From assembly GCF_009861505.1 (NCBI RefSeq), contig NZ_WTFT01000017.1, positions 1-64,000 of the forward strand: a stretch of 64,000 nucleotides of DNA. The letters run 5' to 3'. Shown here piece by piece: positions 17,054-25,196 of this stretch (positions within the stretch are counted from its first letter, which is position 1; the number at the start of each line of letters is the position of its first letter). Below the pieces are notes generated by a model, which worked only from the letters and a program-made list of their open reading frames with translations, was not told the origin of the DNA and made no database searches. This DNA is from Pseudomonas izuensis. GTDB taxonomy: Bacteria > Pseudomonadota > Gammaproteobacteria > Pseudomonadales > Pseudomonadaceae. The translations under genes were made by a program, and so were the position numbers.

Positions 17054-17188
17054 TGTGGTGAGGGGATTTATCCCCGTTGAGCCGCGCAGCGTCCTCAGAG
17101 ACAGTCACTGCGGTCTTTCATGAAGACCGCATTTTGCTGGTTTTGGGGTCGCTGCGCGGCCCAACGGGGATAAATCCCCTCGCCACAG
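17054..17188. repeat. Long inverted repeat, second REP group (GAGGGGATTTATCCCC type)
   Basis: TGTGGTGAGGGGATTTATCCCCGTTG and its inverse flank about 80 bases, with further complementary arms (GCTGCGCGGC) inside. It differs from the GTGGGAGC-type REPs elsewhere in the window. It lies between genes transcribed in the same direction. Confidence 0.88.
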
Positions 17189-17209
17189 GTTTGTCATCGG
17201 ACCAGGAAG

Positions 17210-18499
17210 TTACGGCAACTCGCGGCAGGCGTAGAACGCGCTCAGCACCTTGACCAGGTGTGCCAGGTCATGGCTGCCGCACAGTTCGCGGATCGAGTGC
17301 ATGGCGAAGGTCGGCAGGCCGATGTCCACGGTGCGCACACCCAGATGGCTGGCGGTGATCGGGCCGATGGTCGAGCCGCAGCCCATGTCGCTGCGCACCA
17401 CGAAACTCTGTACCGGCACTTCTTCGGCCATGCACAGGTGACGGAAGAACCCGGCGGTTTCGCTGTTGGTGGCGTAGCGTTGGTTGCTGTTGACCTTGAT
17501 GACCGGGCCGGCGTTGAGTTTCGGGCCATGGTTGGCGTCGTGCTTGTCAGCGTAGTTGGGGTGTACGCCGTGGGCATTGTCGGCCGAGACCAGCAGGGAT
17601 TTCTGAATGGTGCGCACGAACTCATCACCTTCGGGCAACAGGCGACGCAGCGTCTGCTCGAGCATCGGGCCATCGGCCCCGCAGGCCGAGCATGAACCGA
17701 CTTCTTCGTGATCGTTGCAGACCAGTACGCAGGTTTCGTCGGTCTCGGCAGTCAGCAGCGCTTGCAGGCCGGCGTAGCACGACAGCAGGTTGTCCAGGCG
17801 TGCGCCGGCGATGAAGTCGCCATGCAGGCCGATCACCGCTGCGCTCTGCGTATCGTAGAAACTCAGCTCGTAATCCAGCACCACGTCGGCATTCAAGCCA
17901 TGTTCGCGGGCCAGTTGGTCGGTGATCACCGCGCGGAAATCCACGCGCTCGTCGCCGGCAAATTGCGCGAGTACCGGTGGCAGTTCGGTTTGGGCATTGA
18001 TCGCCCAGCCCATATTGGCTTCACGATTGAGGTGGATGGCCAGGTTGGGGATGATCGCGATCGGTGCCTTGAAGTCGATCAACTGGCTTTCGACCTTGCC
18101 GTCACGACGGAAGGTCACGCGCCCGGCCAGGGACAGGTCGCGGTCGAACCACGGTGCCAGCAGGGCGCCGCCATAGACTTCCACGCCCAGTTGCCAGAAG
18201 CCCTGGCGTTGCAGTTCCGGCTGAGGCTTGACCCGCAGGCACGGGCTGTCGGTGTGGGCGCCGACCAGGCGGATCCCGCCATGCAACGGCGAGTGGCGGC
18301 CCATCTTGATCGCGACGATCGAAGAGTCGTTACGGGTGACGTAGTAGCGACCATTGGCTTCGGTGTGCCAGGGCTCGCGCTCGTCGAGACGCTGATAACC
18401 CGCCGCTTCCAGACGTTGAACAAGGCTGGCGGTGGCATGGAACGGGGTAGGGGAGGCCTTGAGGAAGTCGATCAGGCCTTGGTTCAACTCTTCGCGCAT
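17210..18499 (-). CDS. apeB: M18 aspartyl aminopeptidase
   Basis: This encodes 429 residues from the start at 18499, which has GGAG eight bases upstream; longer frames run through a REP element and are not real. It is a cytosolic di-zinc peptidase removing N-terminal Asp/Glu. Metal and catalytic motifs are visible: GAHTDSP (H82, D84), ARLDNL, NDHEEVGS, SADNAHG and AMHSIRELCG near the C-terminus. Length and motif order match bacterial ApeB. It is monocistronic and downstream of the minCDE-rluA block on the same strand, separated from it by a REP pair. Confidence 0.95.
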   Translation of the reverse strand: MREELNQGLIDFLKASPTPFHATASLVQRLEAAGYQRLDEREPWHTEANGRYYVTRNDSSIVAIKMGRHSPLHGGIRLVGAHTDSPCLRVKPQPELQRQGFWQLGVEVYGGALLAPWFDRDLSLAGRVTFRRDGKVESQLIDFKAPIAIIPNLAIHLNREANMGWAINAQTELPPVLAQFAGDERVDFRAVITDQLAREHGLNADVVLDYELSFYDTQSAAVIGLHGDFIAGARLDNLLSCYAGLQALLTAETDETCVLVCNDHEEVGSCSACGADGPMLEQTLRRLLPEGDEFVRTIQKSLLVSADNAHGVHPNYADKHDANHGPKLNAGPVIKVNSNQRYATNSETAGFFRHLCMAEEVPVQSFVVRSDMGCGSTIGPITASHLGVRTVDIGLPTFAMHSIRELCGSHDLAHLVKVLSAFYACRELP

Positions 18500-18600
18500 A
18501 AGTAGCTCCAGACAGCAATGGGGCCAGTTTAACGTATTGGTTGGAGAATTGGCGGTGGTGTGCGGGGGGATACCCGCAATATTGAACCTGGACAAGAACC

Positions 18601-18694
18601 CTGTGGGAGCAAGGCTTGCCCGCGATGGCGGCGTGTCAGCCTGCATCATTGGTGATAGACACACCGCCATCGCGGGCAAGCCTTGCTCCTACAA
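18601..18694. repeat. REP pair
   Basis: Inverted CTGTGGGAGCAAGGCTTGCCCGCGATGG units; the spacer arms (CGGTGTGTC-like) are partly complementary. Confidence 0.9.
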
Positions 18695-18705
18695 GTTGGA
18701 GGCAT

Positions 18706-19341
18706 TTAGAACGGTGCAGGGCACTCGAAGCGCAGGCGTTCGCCGGTCTGGGGATGAGTGAAGGTGAGCATGCTGGCGTGCAGGCACAGGCGTGGCCAGG
18801 CGGCGAGGGCTTGTTCGTGGGCGTAGAGCCCATCACCCAGCAGCGGATGACCAATGGACAGCATGTGCACACGCAATTGGTGTGAGCGGCCGGTGATCGG
18901 CGTGAGCTCCACGCGGCACCAGTCGCCGCAACGCTCCAGCACACGCCAGAACGTCAGGGCATGCTTGCCGAATTCATGGTCCACCACATGGCGCGGCTTG
19001 GTTGGCGGATCGTAGCGCAAAGGCAAGTCGATGCTGCCACTGTCCAGCTCGGGTTGACCCCAGCACAGTGCGGTGTAGGCCTTTTCGGTTTCGCGGTCGT
19101 GAAACTGCCGGGACAGTTCGCGGTGCGTATCGGGATCACGGGCCAGCAGGATGATTCCGGAGGTTTCCCAATCCAGCCGATGGACGATGCGTGCTTCCGG
19201 GTAGCCGTTTTCTTGCAGGCGGGTGATCAGGCAGTCCTTGTTGTCGTCGGCCCGGCCAGGGACGGAGAGCAACAGGGTCGGTTTGTTCACCACCAGCACG
19301 GCGGCGTCCTGATGGATGATGTGGACGTTGGACAACGGCAT
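18706..19341 (-). CDS. rluA: RluA-family pseudouridine synthase
   Basis: This encodes 211 residues, the short form without an S4 domain, as in RluA, which modifies 23S rRNA U746 and tRNA U32. The catalytic motif HRLDWETSG is at 54-62 with nucleophile D57; RSHQLRVHM and GDGLYA follow at the expected spacing. It lies downstream of minE on the same strand with about 180 bases between them, including a REP pair. The exact RNA target is inferred from family and length. Confidence 0.9.
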   Translation of the reverse strand: MPLSNVHIIHQDAAVLVVNKPTLLLSVPGRADDNKDCLITRLQENGYPEARIVHRLDWETSGIILLARDPDTHRELSRQFHDRETEKAYTALCWGQPELDSGSIDLPLRYDPPTKPRHVVDHEFGKHALTFWRVLERCGDWCRVELTPITGRSHQLRVHMLSIGHPLLGDGLYAHEQALAAWPRLCLHASMLTFTHPQTGERLRFECPAPF

Positions 19342-19388
19342 TAAAACAGCCTCGTTACAAACGCCAACGGCGGTTCAAGCCCCCCGCT

Positions 19389-19480
19389 CTGTGGGAGCAA
19401 AGCTTGCTCGCGATTCAGGCGCCTCGGTGAATCAGATACACCGAGGTGATGCTATCGCGAGCAAGCTTTGCTCCCACAGA
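19389..19480. repeat. REP pair
   Basis: Inverted CTGTGGGAGCAAAGCTTGCTCGCGAT units between rluA and minE. Confidence 0.9.
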
Positions 19481-19521
19481 GTGCAGACAGCCTGAACCGC
19501 CGTGGCTCCAGCCGGATCGAC

Positions 19522-19776
19522 TCAGCGATCTGGCAGGGTGATGTTGAGTTCCAGAATCGAGCAGCTGCCCTGGCTTTCCAGTGCGACGTGCACGTCATCG
19601 GACCCGATATTGACGTACTTGCGAATCACCTCGACCAGCTCCTTCTGCAAGGCCGGCAGGTAGTCCGGGGTGCTGCGTTGGCCGCGTTCGTGCGCCACGA
19701 TGATCTGTAGACGCTCTTTCGCTACCGACGCGGTGCTTTGCTTTTTGTTGGCACGAAAGAAGTCAAAAAGGTTCAT
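19522..19776 (-). CDS. minE: Cell division topological specificity factor MinE
   Basis: This encodes 84 residues. The N-terminal membrane-targeting and MinD-contact segment (NLFDFFRANKK, then ASVAKERLQIIVAHER) is typical, followed by the topological domain (YLPALQKELVEVIRKYV). MinE displaces MinC and stimulates MinD ATPase, giving the pole-to-pole oscillation. It starts 3 bases after the minD stop. Confidence 0.97.
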   Translation of the reverse strand: MNLFDFFRANKKQSTASVAKERLQIIVAHERGQRSTPDYLPALQKELVEVIRKYVNIGSDDVHVALESQGSCSILELNITLPDR

Positions 19777-19779
19777 TGC

Positions 19780-20592
19780 TTAGTTGCCTCCAAACAGGCG
19801 CTCGAAGAATCCCTTCTTCTGTACATCGAGGAAACGATGGTCCACGGTCTTGCCCAGCAGGCGATCAACGGTATCGCTGTAGGCCTGGCCGGCATCGCTC
19901 TGGTCGTCGAGGATCACCGGAACGCCCTGGTTAGATGCCTTGAGCACCGCCTGGGATTCAGGGATCACGCCGAGCAGCGCCACCGAGAGGATTTCCTTGA
20001 CGTCTTCTACGCCGAGCATTTCGCCTTTGCTCACACGTTCCGGGTGATAACGGGTAATCAGCAGGTGTTCCTTGATCGGGTCTTCGCCGCGCTCGGCGCG
20101 ACGGGACTTGCTGGCCAGCAGGCCGAGCATGCGGTCGGAGTCACGAACCGAAGACACTTCCGGGTTGGTCACCACGATCGCTTCGTCAGCGAAGTACATG
20201 GCCAGGTGGGCGCCTTTCTCGATGCCCGCCGGGGAGTCGCAGACCACGAACTCGAAGTCTTCCTTGAGCTGCATCAGGACTTTTTCCACGCCTTCGACGG
20301 TCAATGCGTCTTTGTCGCGGGTCTGGCTGGCGGCCAGCACATAGAGGTTTTCCAGGCGCTTGTCTTTGATCAGGGCCTGTTGCAGGTTGGCTTCGCCGTT
20401 GACGACGTTGACGAAGTCGTACACCACGCGGCGCTCGCAACCCATGATCAGGTCGAGGTTACGCAGACCGACGTCGAAGTCGACGATAACTGTTTTGTGA
20501 CCGCGCAGAGCGAGGCCGGTACCGATAGCGGCGCTGGTGGTGGTCTTACCCACACCACCCTTGCCGGATGTAACCACGAGAATCTTGGCCAA
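19780..20592 (-). CDS. minD: Septum site-determining ATPase MinD
   Basis: This encodes 270 residues. The deviant Walker A motif is GKGGVGKTT (10-18) with both lysines, switch I/II regions are present, and the C-terminal amphipathic membrane-binding helix ends in FFERLFGGN. It dimerises with ATP on the membrane, recruits MinC and is released by MinE. It is tightly coupled to minE, but separated from minC by an unusually long 200-base gap. Confidence 0.97.
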   Translation of the reverse strand: MAKILVVTSGKGGVGKTTTSAAIGTGLALRGHKTVIVDFDVGLRNLDLIMGCERRVVYDFVNVVNGEANLQQALIKDKRLENLYVLAASQTRDKDALTVEGVEKVLMQLKEDFEFVVCDSPAGIEKGAHLAMYFADEAIVVTNPEVSSVRDSDRMLGLLASKSRRAERGEDPIKEHLLITRYHPERVSKGEMLGVEDVKEILSVALLGVIPESQAVLKASNQGVPVILDDQSDAGQAYSDTVDRLLGKTVDHRFLDVQKKGFFERLFGGN

Positions 20593-20792
20593 GGTGTTTC
20601 ACCCCTAAGGAAAAAGGACTTTTAGCCCCTGAAAAACATCTCTTGAAAACTAATGCAGTCGGACAGCCTTGGCTGGAATTCGGTTCTGGGCGGCGTTTAC
20701 CCCCGGTAAACACTGCTTTTGGCCTGTTTCCTACTTCGTTTGAGCCGTTTTCGCTACGTTTTAGAGATGTTTGGAAAATGCGGCAGTATCCG
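20593..20792. promoter_or_regulatory. minC-minD spacer with long-range inverted repeat
   Basis: The 200-base gap contains AAACATCTCT (20634-20643) and its exact complement AGAGATGTTT (20763-20772). Between them is a small GTTTACCCCCGGTAAAC hairpin (about 20694-20710). It may hold a separate minDE promoter or an RNA structure. No open frame in it looks real. Confidence 0.4.
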
Positions 20793-21530
20793 TTAAAGCC
20801 GAATGATGTTCAACACATCGCCCGACAGGCTGACCTGAACGCCTGAACCCCATAAAGGGTCGCGACGCAGATCTTCGGACACCTTGTAATGACCGGCGAT
20901 GGAGACCAGTTCAGCGCTCATTTGCTGACAGAAAATCCTGGCTTTCGTATCGCCTTTGACCCCGGCCAGCACACGACCACGCATGGGGCCGTATACATGG
21001 ATGTTGCCATCGGCGAGAAGTTCCGCCCCCGGGCTGACCGAGGAAATCACCACCAGATCGCAACCCTGGGCATAAATCTGCTGGCCGCCACGTACTGGCG
21101 AAGTGATAATTTTTGTCGGTTTGATCGTCGGTTCCGGCGGTTTTTCCGGTTTTTTCGCAACCACGCCTTCATTCAGGTCCAGCGGGCGCTCACGGGCGCC
21201 GGACGGTGGCAGCACCGGCAGGTCGACCGCGATGGCAGCCGCGATGTCTTCGATACGGCTGGCACGGATCGCCAGGGTGCGCAGGCCGTGCTGGCGGCAG
21301 ACGCGCATCAGGCCCGGCAGATCGACCACGCCTTCGTTGGGCGAGAGCTTGTCCAGGGCCAGTACCAGCGGTGCATTGCTGAAAAAATTGGGTGCCTGGG
21401 CGACCTTGGCGGCCAATTGCCGATCGAGGCCTTCGAGGTCGTTACGGGCCAGTTCCAGCACCGTAATGGCGAGCATGCTGCCCTTCAGCTGGAACACGGG
21501 ATCTTGGTCTAGCGGTTCGGTTTGGCTCAT
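20793..21530 (-). CDS. minC: Septum site-determining protein MinC
   Basis: This encodes 245 residues from the ATG at 21530 (SQTEPLDQDP); eight more codons are open upstream but are not needed. The N-terminal FtsZ-inhibiting domain (about 10-105) is joined by a Pro/Lys-rich linker (KKPEKPPEPTIKPTK) to the C-terminal beta-helix (about 140-245), which carries the conserved GNIHVYGPMRGRVLAG stretch. It inhibits FtsZ polymerisation at the poles when bound to MinD. It is first in the minCDE run and divergent from the lauroyltransferase gene. Confidence 0.95.
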   Translation of the reverse strand: MSQTEPLDQDPVFQLKGSMLAITVLELARNDLEGLDRQLAAKVAQAPNFFSNAPLVLALDKLSPNEGVVDLPGLMRVCRQHGLRTLAIRASRIEDIAAAIAVDLPVLPPSGARERPLDLNEGVVAKKPEKPPEPTIKPTKIITSPVRGGQQIYAQGCDLVVISSVSPGAELLADGNIHVYGPMRGRVLAGVKGDTKARIFCQQMSAELVSIAGHYKVSEDLRRDPLWGSGVQVSLSGDVLNIIRL

Positions 21531-21648
21531 GGTCGGCATACAACGACTTGTCACTAAAAGTGCCGAGACTTATAACGAGAACGCCCGCGGGCCGCAAGCC
21601 GGGTCGAACGATGTAGAATGCGCGGCCATTGTCTTTTCGGAAGCTTTA

Positions 21649-22581
21649 ATGGATCGCCCGCGTTTTCGAACAACCTTTCTGTCTCCACGTTTCTGGCCGC
21701 TGTGGCTGGGCCTCGGGCTGTTGTGGCTGATTGTCCAGTTGCCGTACCCGGTATTGCTGTGGATCGGCCGTGCGCTGGGTGCCTTGATGTATCGGGTGGC
21801 CGGCGACCGACGGCGCATCGCCAAGCGCAATCTGGAGCTGTGCTTCCCGGAAAAGTCCGCTGCCGAGCGCAAGCGTCTGCTCAAGGAAAACTTCGCCTCC
21901 ACCGGCATCGCCTTTTTCGAAATGGCCATGAGCTGGTGGTGGTCCCGTGAGCGTTTGGCGAAGCTGGCCCACGTCGAAGGGCTGGAGTATCTGCAGCAGG
22001 CCCACCGCGAAGGCAAGGGCGTGATTCTGATGGCGGTGCATTTCACCACCCTGGAAATCGGCGCCGCACTGCTTGGCCAGCAGCACACCATCGACGGCAT
22101 GTACCGCGAGCACAAGAATCCGTTGTTCGACTATGTCCAGCGTCGCGGTCGTGAGCGGCACAATCTCGATTCACTGGCGGTGGAGCGAGAAGACGTGCGC
22201 GGCATGCTCAAATTGCTGCGCTCGGGCCGGGCGATCTGGTATGCACCGGATCAGGACTACGGCGCCAAGCAAAGCATTTTCGTGCCGCTGTTCGGCATTC
22301 AGGCCGCGACCGTCACCGCCACCAGCAAGTTTGCGCGGCTGGGCAAGGCGCTGGTGGTGCCATTCACCCAGGAACGCCTGGCGGATGGCAGCGGTTATCG
22401 CCTGGTGATCCATGCGCCGCTCGAAGGCTTCCCGGGGGAAACCGAGGAGGAAGACTGCCTGCGCATCAACCAGTGGGTCGAAGGTGTTTTGCGTGAATGT
22501 CCGGAGCAATACCTCTGGGCCCATCGTCGCTTCAAGAGCCGCCCACCCGGCGAGCCCAAGTTGTACGCCAAACGCGGTTGA
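21649..22581 (+). CDS. Lipid A lauroyl acyltransferase (LpxL/HtrB family)
   Basis: This encodes 310 residues from the ATG at 21649. One N-terminal membrane segment (about 14-40: LWLGLGLLWLIVQLPYPVLL) anchors the enzyme, followed by the HX4E acyltransferase motif HFTTLE. It transfers a secondary acyl chain to Kdo2-lipid IVA at the inner membrane. YAPDQDYG and the conserved PFTQERL segment are present. It diverges from minC across 118 bases. LpxL and LpxM cannot be fully separated by eye, so no symbol is forced. Confidence 0.93.
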   Translation: MDRPRFRTTFLSPRFWPLWLGLGLLWLIVQLPYPVLLWIGRALGALMYRVAGDRRRIAKRNLELCFPEKSAAERKRLLKENFASTGIAFFEMAMSWWWSRERLAKLAHVEGLEYLQQAHREGKGVILMAVHFTTLEIGAALLGQQHTIDGMYREHKNPLFDYVQRRGRERHNLDSLAVEREDVRGMLKLLRSGRAIWYAPDQDYGAKQSIFVPLFGIQAATVTATSKFARLGKALVVPFTQERLADGSGYRLVIHAPLEGFPGETEEEDCLRINQWVEGVLRECPEQYLWAHRRFKSRPPGEPKLYAKRG

Positions 22582-22591
22582 ATCCCGAACC

Positions 22592-22695
22592 CCTGTAGGA
22601 GCGAGCCTGCTCGCGATGGTGGTCAACGATAACGCGGGGCACCTGACACCCCACGGCGGTTTCACGACCATCGCGAGCAGGCTCGCTCCTACAGG
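22592..22695. repeat. REP pair
   Basis: Inverted CTGTAGGAGCGAGCCTGCTCGCGATGGT units around a partly complementary spacer. Confidence 0.9.
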
Positions 22696-22733
22696 GAACG
22701 GAAAATCCCATCAAGCACCATGGAGAGCTGTGC

Positions 22734-23897
22734 ATGAGTCCTGCTGAACCGGTCACAGGGTTGATTCTATCCGGCGGCGGGGCTCGGGCGGCCTATCAGG
22801 TCGGTGTGCTGGCGGCGATTGCCGAGCTTTTGCCATTGGGCGCGGACAATCCGTTTCCGGTGATCGTCGGCACCTCGGCCGGGGCGATCAATGCCGTCAG
22901 CCTGGCCAGCGGGGCCATGGATTTTCGCACGGCCATCGAGCGCTTGACCGCTTTCTGGCAAGGCTTTCGCAGTCATCTGGTATTGCGCAGCGACTGGCCT
23001 GGAGTGATCCGCCAGGCCAGTCGCTTTGTCGGTCACAGCCTGCTGGGCCTTGGCGCTCAGGTCCCGGTGGCGTTGCTCAACAGCGCGCCACTGCGCGATT
23101 TACTCAACGACAAACTGCACATGACCGGCATCGCAGAGGCCATCTCTCGAAAGCAGTTACACGCAGTGGCCGTCACTGCGTTTGGTTACGAATCCGGTCA
23201 AGCGGTGACGTTCTATCAGGGCGGCGGCACCATTGACGCCTGGTTACGCCATCGACGAATTGGCGTTCCTACCCAGTTGTCCGTTGAACATCTGCTCGCC
23301 AGTTCGGCCATTCCGCTGTTGTTTGCCCCGGTGAAAATCGGCGAAGAGTATTTCGGTGATGGCGCGGTACGCCAATCGGCACCGATCAGCCCGGCACTGC
23401 ACCTGGGGGCGAGTCGCGTGCTGGTGGTGGGTGTCAGTGGCAACCCGCGGGGTATCGATCCGGAGCAGCCGTTGCAGCGCGCGTACACCGGGCAGCAACC
23501 GACCCTGGCGCAAATCGGTGGGCACATGCTCAACAGTACGTTCATTGACAGCCTGGAAAGCGACATCGAGTTGTTGCAGCGCTTGAATCAGTTCAGTCGC
23601 CTCATGCCCGATGGCACACCGATCCGCACACTGGGTGTAGCGCCGGTGGAGGTACTGGTGATTTCGCCGAGTCAGCCGATCGACGAGATTGCCGCACGCC
23701 ATCGCCAGGAGTTGCCGGCGGCGCTGCGTCTGTTCCTGCGCGGGCCGGGGGCGACCAAGACCAGTGGTGCGGGGGTGTTGAGTTATCTGTTGTTCGAGGC
23801 GGGGTATTGCAGCGAGTTGATTGATCTTGGGCGGCGGGATGCGTTGGCCAAGAAGGATGAGTTGTGCCGGTTTCTGGGGTTGGCGGTTTCGGCTTGA
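22734..23897 (+). CDS. Patatin-like phospholipase
   Basis: This encodes 387 residues. The oxyanion-hole motif SGGGARAAYQVG is at 13-24, the nucleophile elbow GTSAG at 46-50 (Ser48), and the dyad Asp lies in FGDGAVRQSAP. No signal peptide is obvious. It should hydrolyse lipid acyl esters; the C-terminal ~120 residues belong to the long bacterial patatin form with a DUF3336-like or unknown tail. It is monocistronic between REP pairs. Confidence 0.92.
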   Translation: MSPAEPVTGLILSGGGARAAYQVGVLAAIAELLPLGADNPFPVIVGTSAGAINAVSLASGAMDFRTAIERLTAFWQGFRSHLVLRSDWPGVIRQASRFVGHSLLGLGAQVPVALLNSAPLRDLLNDKLHMTGIAEAISRKQLHAVAVTAFGYESGQAVTFYQGGGTIDAWLRHRRIGVPTQLSVEHLLASSAIPLLFAPVKIGEEYFGDGAVRQSAPISPALHLGASRVLVVGVSGNPRGIDPEQPLQRAYTGQQPTLAQIGGHMLNSTFIDSLESDIELLQRLNQFSRLMPDGTPIRTLGVAPVEVLVISPSQPIDEIAARHRQELPAALRLFLRGPGATKTSGAGVLSYLLFEAGYCSELIDLGRRDALAKKDELCRFLGLAVSA

Positions 23898-23918
23898 GAT
23901 TGACAGTGCGGCATTCGC

Positions 23919-24021
23919 CTGTAGGAGCAAGCTTGCTCGCGATGAACGACAGGACACCACGGGGTATCAGGTCCCCAGCGTTTTCGTTCACCACCATCGC
24001 GAGCAAGCTCGCTCCTACAGG
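23919..24021. repeat. REP pair
   Basis: Inverted CTGTAGGAGCAAGCTTGCTCGCGAT units between convergent genes. Confidence 0.9.
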
Positions 24022-24037
24022 AGCGAGGTTTTTCAGA

Positions 24038-24823
24038 TCAGAAGTGAACCTTGACCAGCAGGCTGGTCGCGCTCTGATCGGTCTTGAAGCCCTCGCTGTC
24101 TTCGATACCGTACTTGTTTTTCCAGTAGTCGTATTCGACACCGACGTACAACTGCTTTTCACCCAGGTTCAGCGCCTTGCCCAGGTCGTACTTGATCTGC
24201 GGATTGAAGTGCAGGTTGGCGTGGTATTCGCCTTTTTTGTTGACGTCGTTGTCAACCACCCAGTCCATGAAACCGTCGATCAGGATGCTCGAGTCGCCCA
24301 CTGGAATGGTGTAGGACCAGACCGGCGTGACCTGCCAGATGTTATCGCCCGGGCGGCTGCCTTCGGTGTGACGGTTGTAGAAGTTCAACTGGAAGTAGTC
24401 GAAGCCCGGGATGGCCAGGTCGAAGCCTGGACCGATCAGGTACGACTCGGTGTCGTTCTCGCCGAACTCATAGGTCATGGCCAGCAGGACGTCCTTGACC
24501 GGGCCGAATTCCAGCTTCTGATCGAAGATCTTGCCGAACGACAGGCGCGGGCTGAATTCGCCGTAGTAAGAGTTATTGCCCGCGAAGGCGTCTGGCTTGC
24601 CGTTGTAGAAGATCTTGTCGACGAAGAAGAAGTTGTCGCCGTATTTCCAGCCATCGGCGTGTTCGAAGGTCACTGTCTGCTGGATGCGTGGGTTGACCTG
24701 GAAGTCCTTGCCATACAGGTAGGTCAGGCTGTTGTTCTGCCATTGCAGCAAGTCGCCGGCCATGGCCTGGCCCCCTGCCAGCATTGATCCCGCGAGCATC
24801 AGGCTAGTGCACGTGCGTTTCAT
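24038..24823 (-). CDS. Tsx-like outer-membrane channel, copy 1
   Basis: This encodes 261 residues from 24823, with GGGAG upstream. The signal peptide (KRTCTSLMLAGSMLAGGQAMA) is followed by beta-strand-rich sequence ending in VKVHF, the terminal-Phe signature of outer-membrane barrels. It belongs to the nucleoside-specific Tsx-like channel family, with LTYLYGKDF, EFSPRLSFGK and YNRHTEGSRPGDN typical of it. It is a close paralogue of the next gene upstream (25197-25982). Location beside the urate permease and catabolic genes suggests uptake of purines or nucleosides. A sigma-54 promoter match lies about 115 bases upstream. Confidence 0.9.
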   Translation of the reverse strand: MKRTCTSLMLAGSMLAGGQAMAGDLLQWQNNSLTYLYGKDFQVNPRIQQTVTFEHADGWKYGDNFFFVDKIFYNGKPDAFAGNNSYYGEFSPRLSFGKIFDQKLEFGPVKDVLLAMTYEFGENDTESYLIGPGFDLAIPGFDYFQLNFYNRHTEGSRPGDNIWQVTPVWSYTIPVGDSSILIDGFMDWVVDNDVNKKGEYHANLHFNPQIKYDLGKALNLGEKQLYVGVEYDYWKNKYGIEDSEGFKTDQSATSLLVKVHF

Positions 24824-25196
24824 TCGGTTGCTCCCAAAAAGTAGTGGTTTCACGTTTTTTTTAAGGTCGACGCTCTGGTGTGGCGTCTTTTCCTGTAGCT
24901 GTAAAAAATCATCCATCCGGTCAGCTTGAGTGCTGTCAGCAAGTGCTGCGCCAAGGTTTTCTGAAAACAAAAAAACTCCCGTTCGGCTGCTCTGCAACAG
25001 TCGATTGAGAGGATTTTGGGGATGCCTTGGTACCGTCCAGAGCCGGGATAAGTTGGCTTTCTGGTCAGGAATTAAATCCGGGCTTTTTTTTAAAGCGGAT
25101 TCAGGCGGCCGCGGAGAATACTGACTCCTTGGCCAGGTCTCAAGTGCCCCGCAACAGCGCACCGACGACAGGTTTGAGGCGCGGTTGCGGGTCATC
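24824..25196 (-). promoter_or_regulatory. Long upstream region of Tsx-like copy 1
   Basis: These 373 bases separate the paralogues. They contain a sigma-54 promoter match (separate entry) and T-rich runs around 25081-25095 that could end transcription of copy 2. Space upstream of the sigma-54 site is enough for enhancer binding. No gene is seen. Confidence 0.5.
24938..24954 (-). promoter_or_regulatory. Sigma-54 (-24/-12) promoter match
   Basis: Read on the minus strand it is TTGGCGCAGCACTTGCT: GG and GC elements exactly 10 bases apart, with the TTGCT end expected at -12. Transcription would begin about 100 bases before the Tsx-like start at 24823. Confidence 0.6.

Noticed and set aside
18500..18679. 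60-codon N-terminal extension of the aspartyl aminopeptidase
   Set aside because: It passes through a REP element and the usual start has a good ribosome-binding site at 18499.
24824..25195. N-terminal extension of Tsx-like copy 1 by 124 codons
   Set aside because: It would bury a good signal peptide and cover the sigma-54 promoter match; codons there look non-coding.
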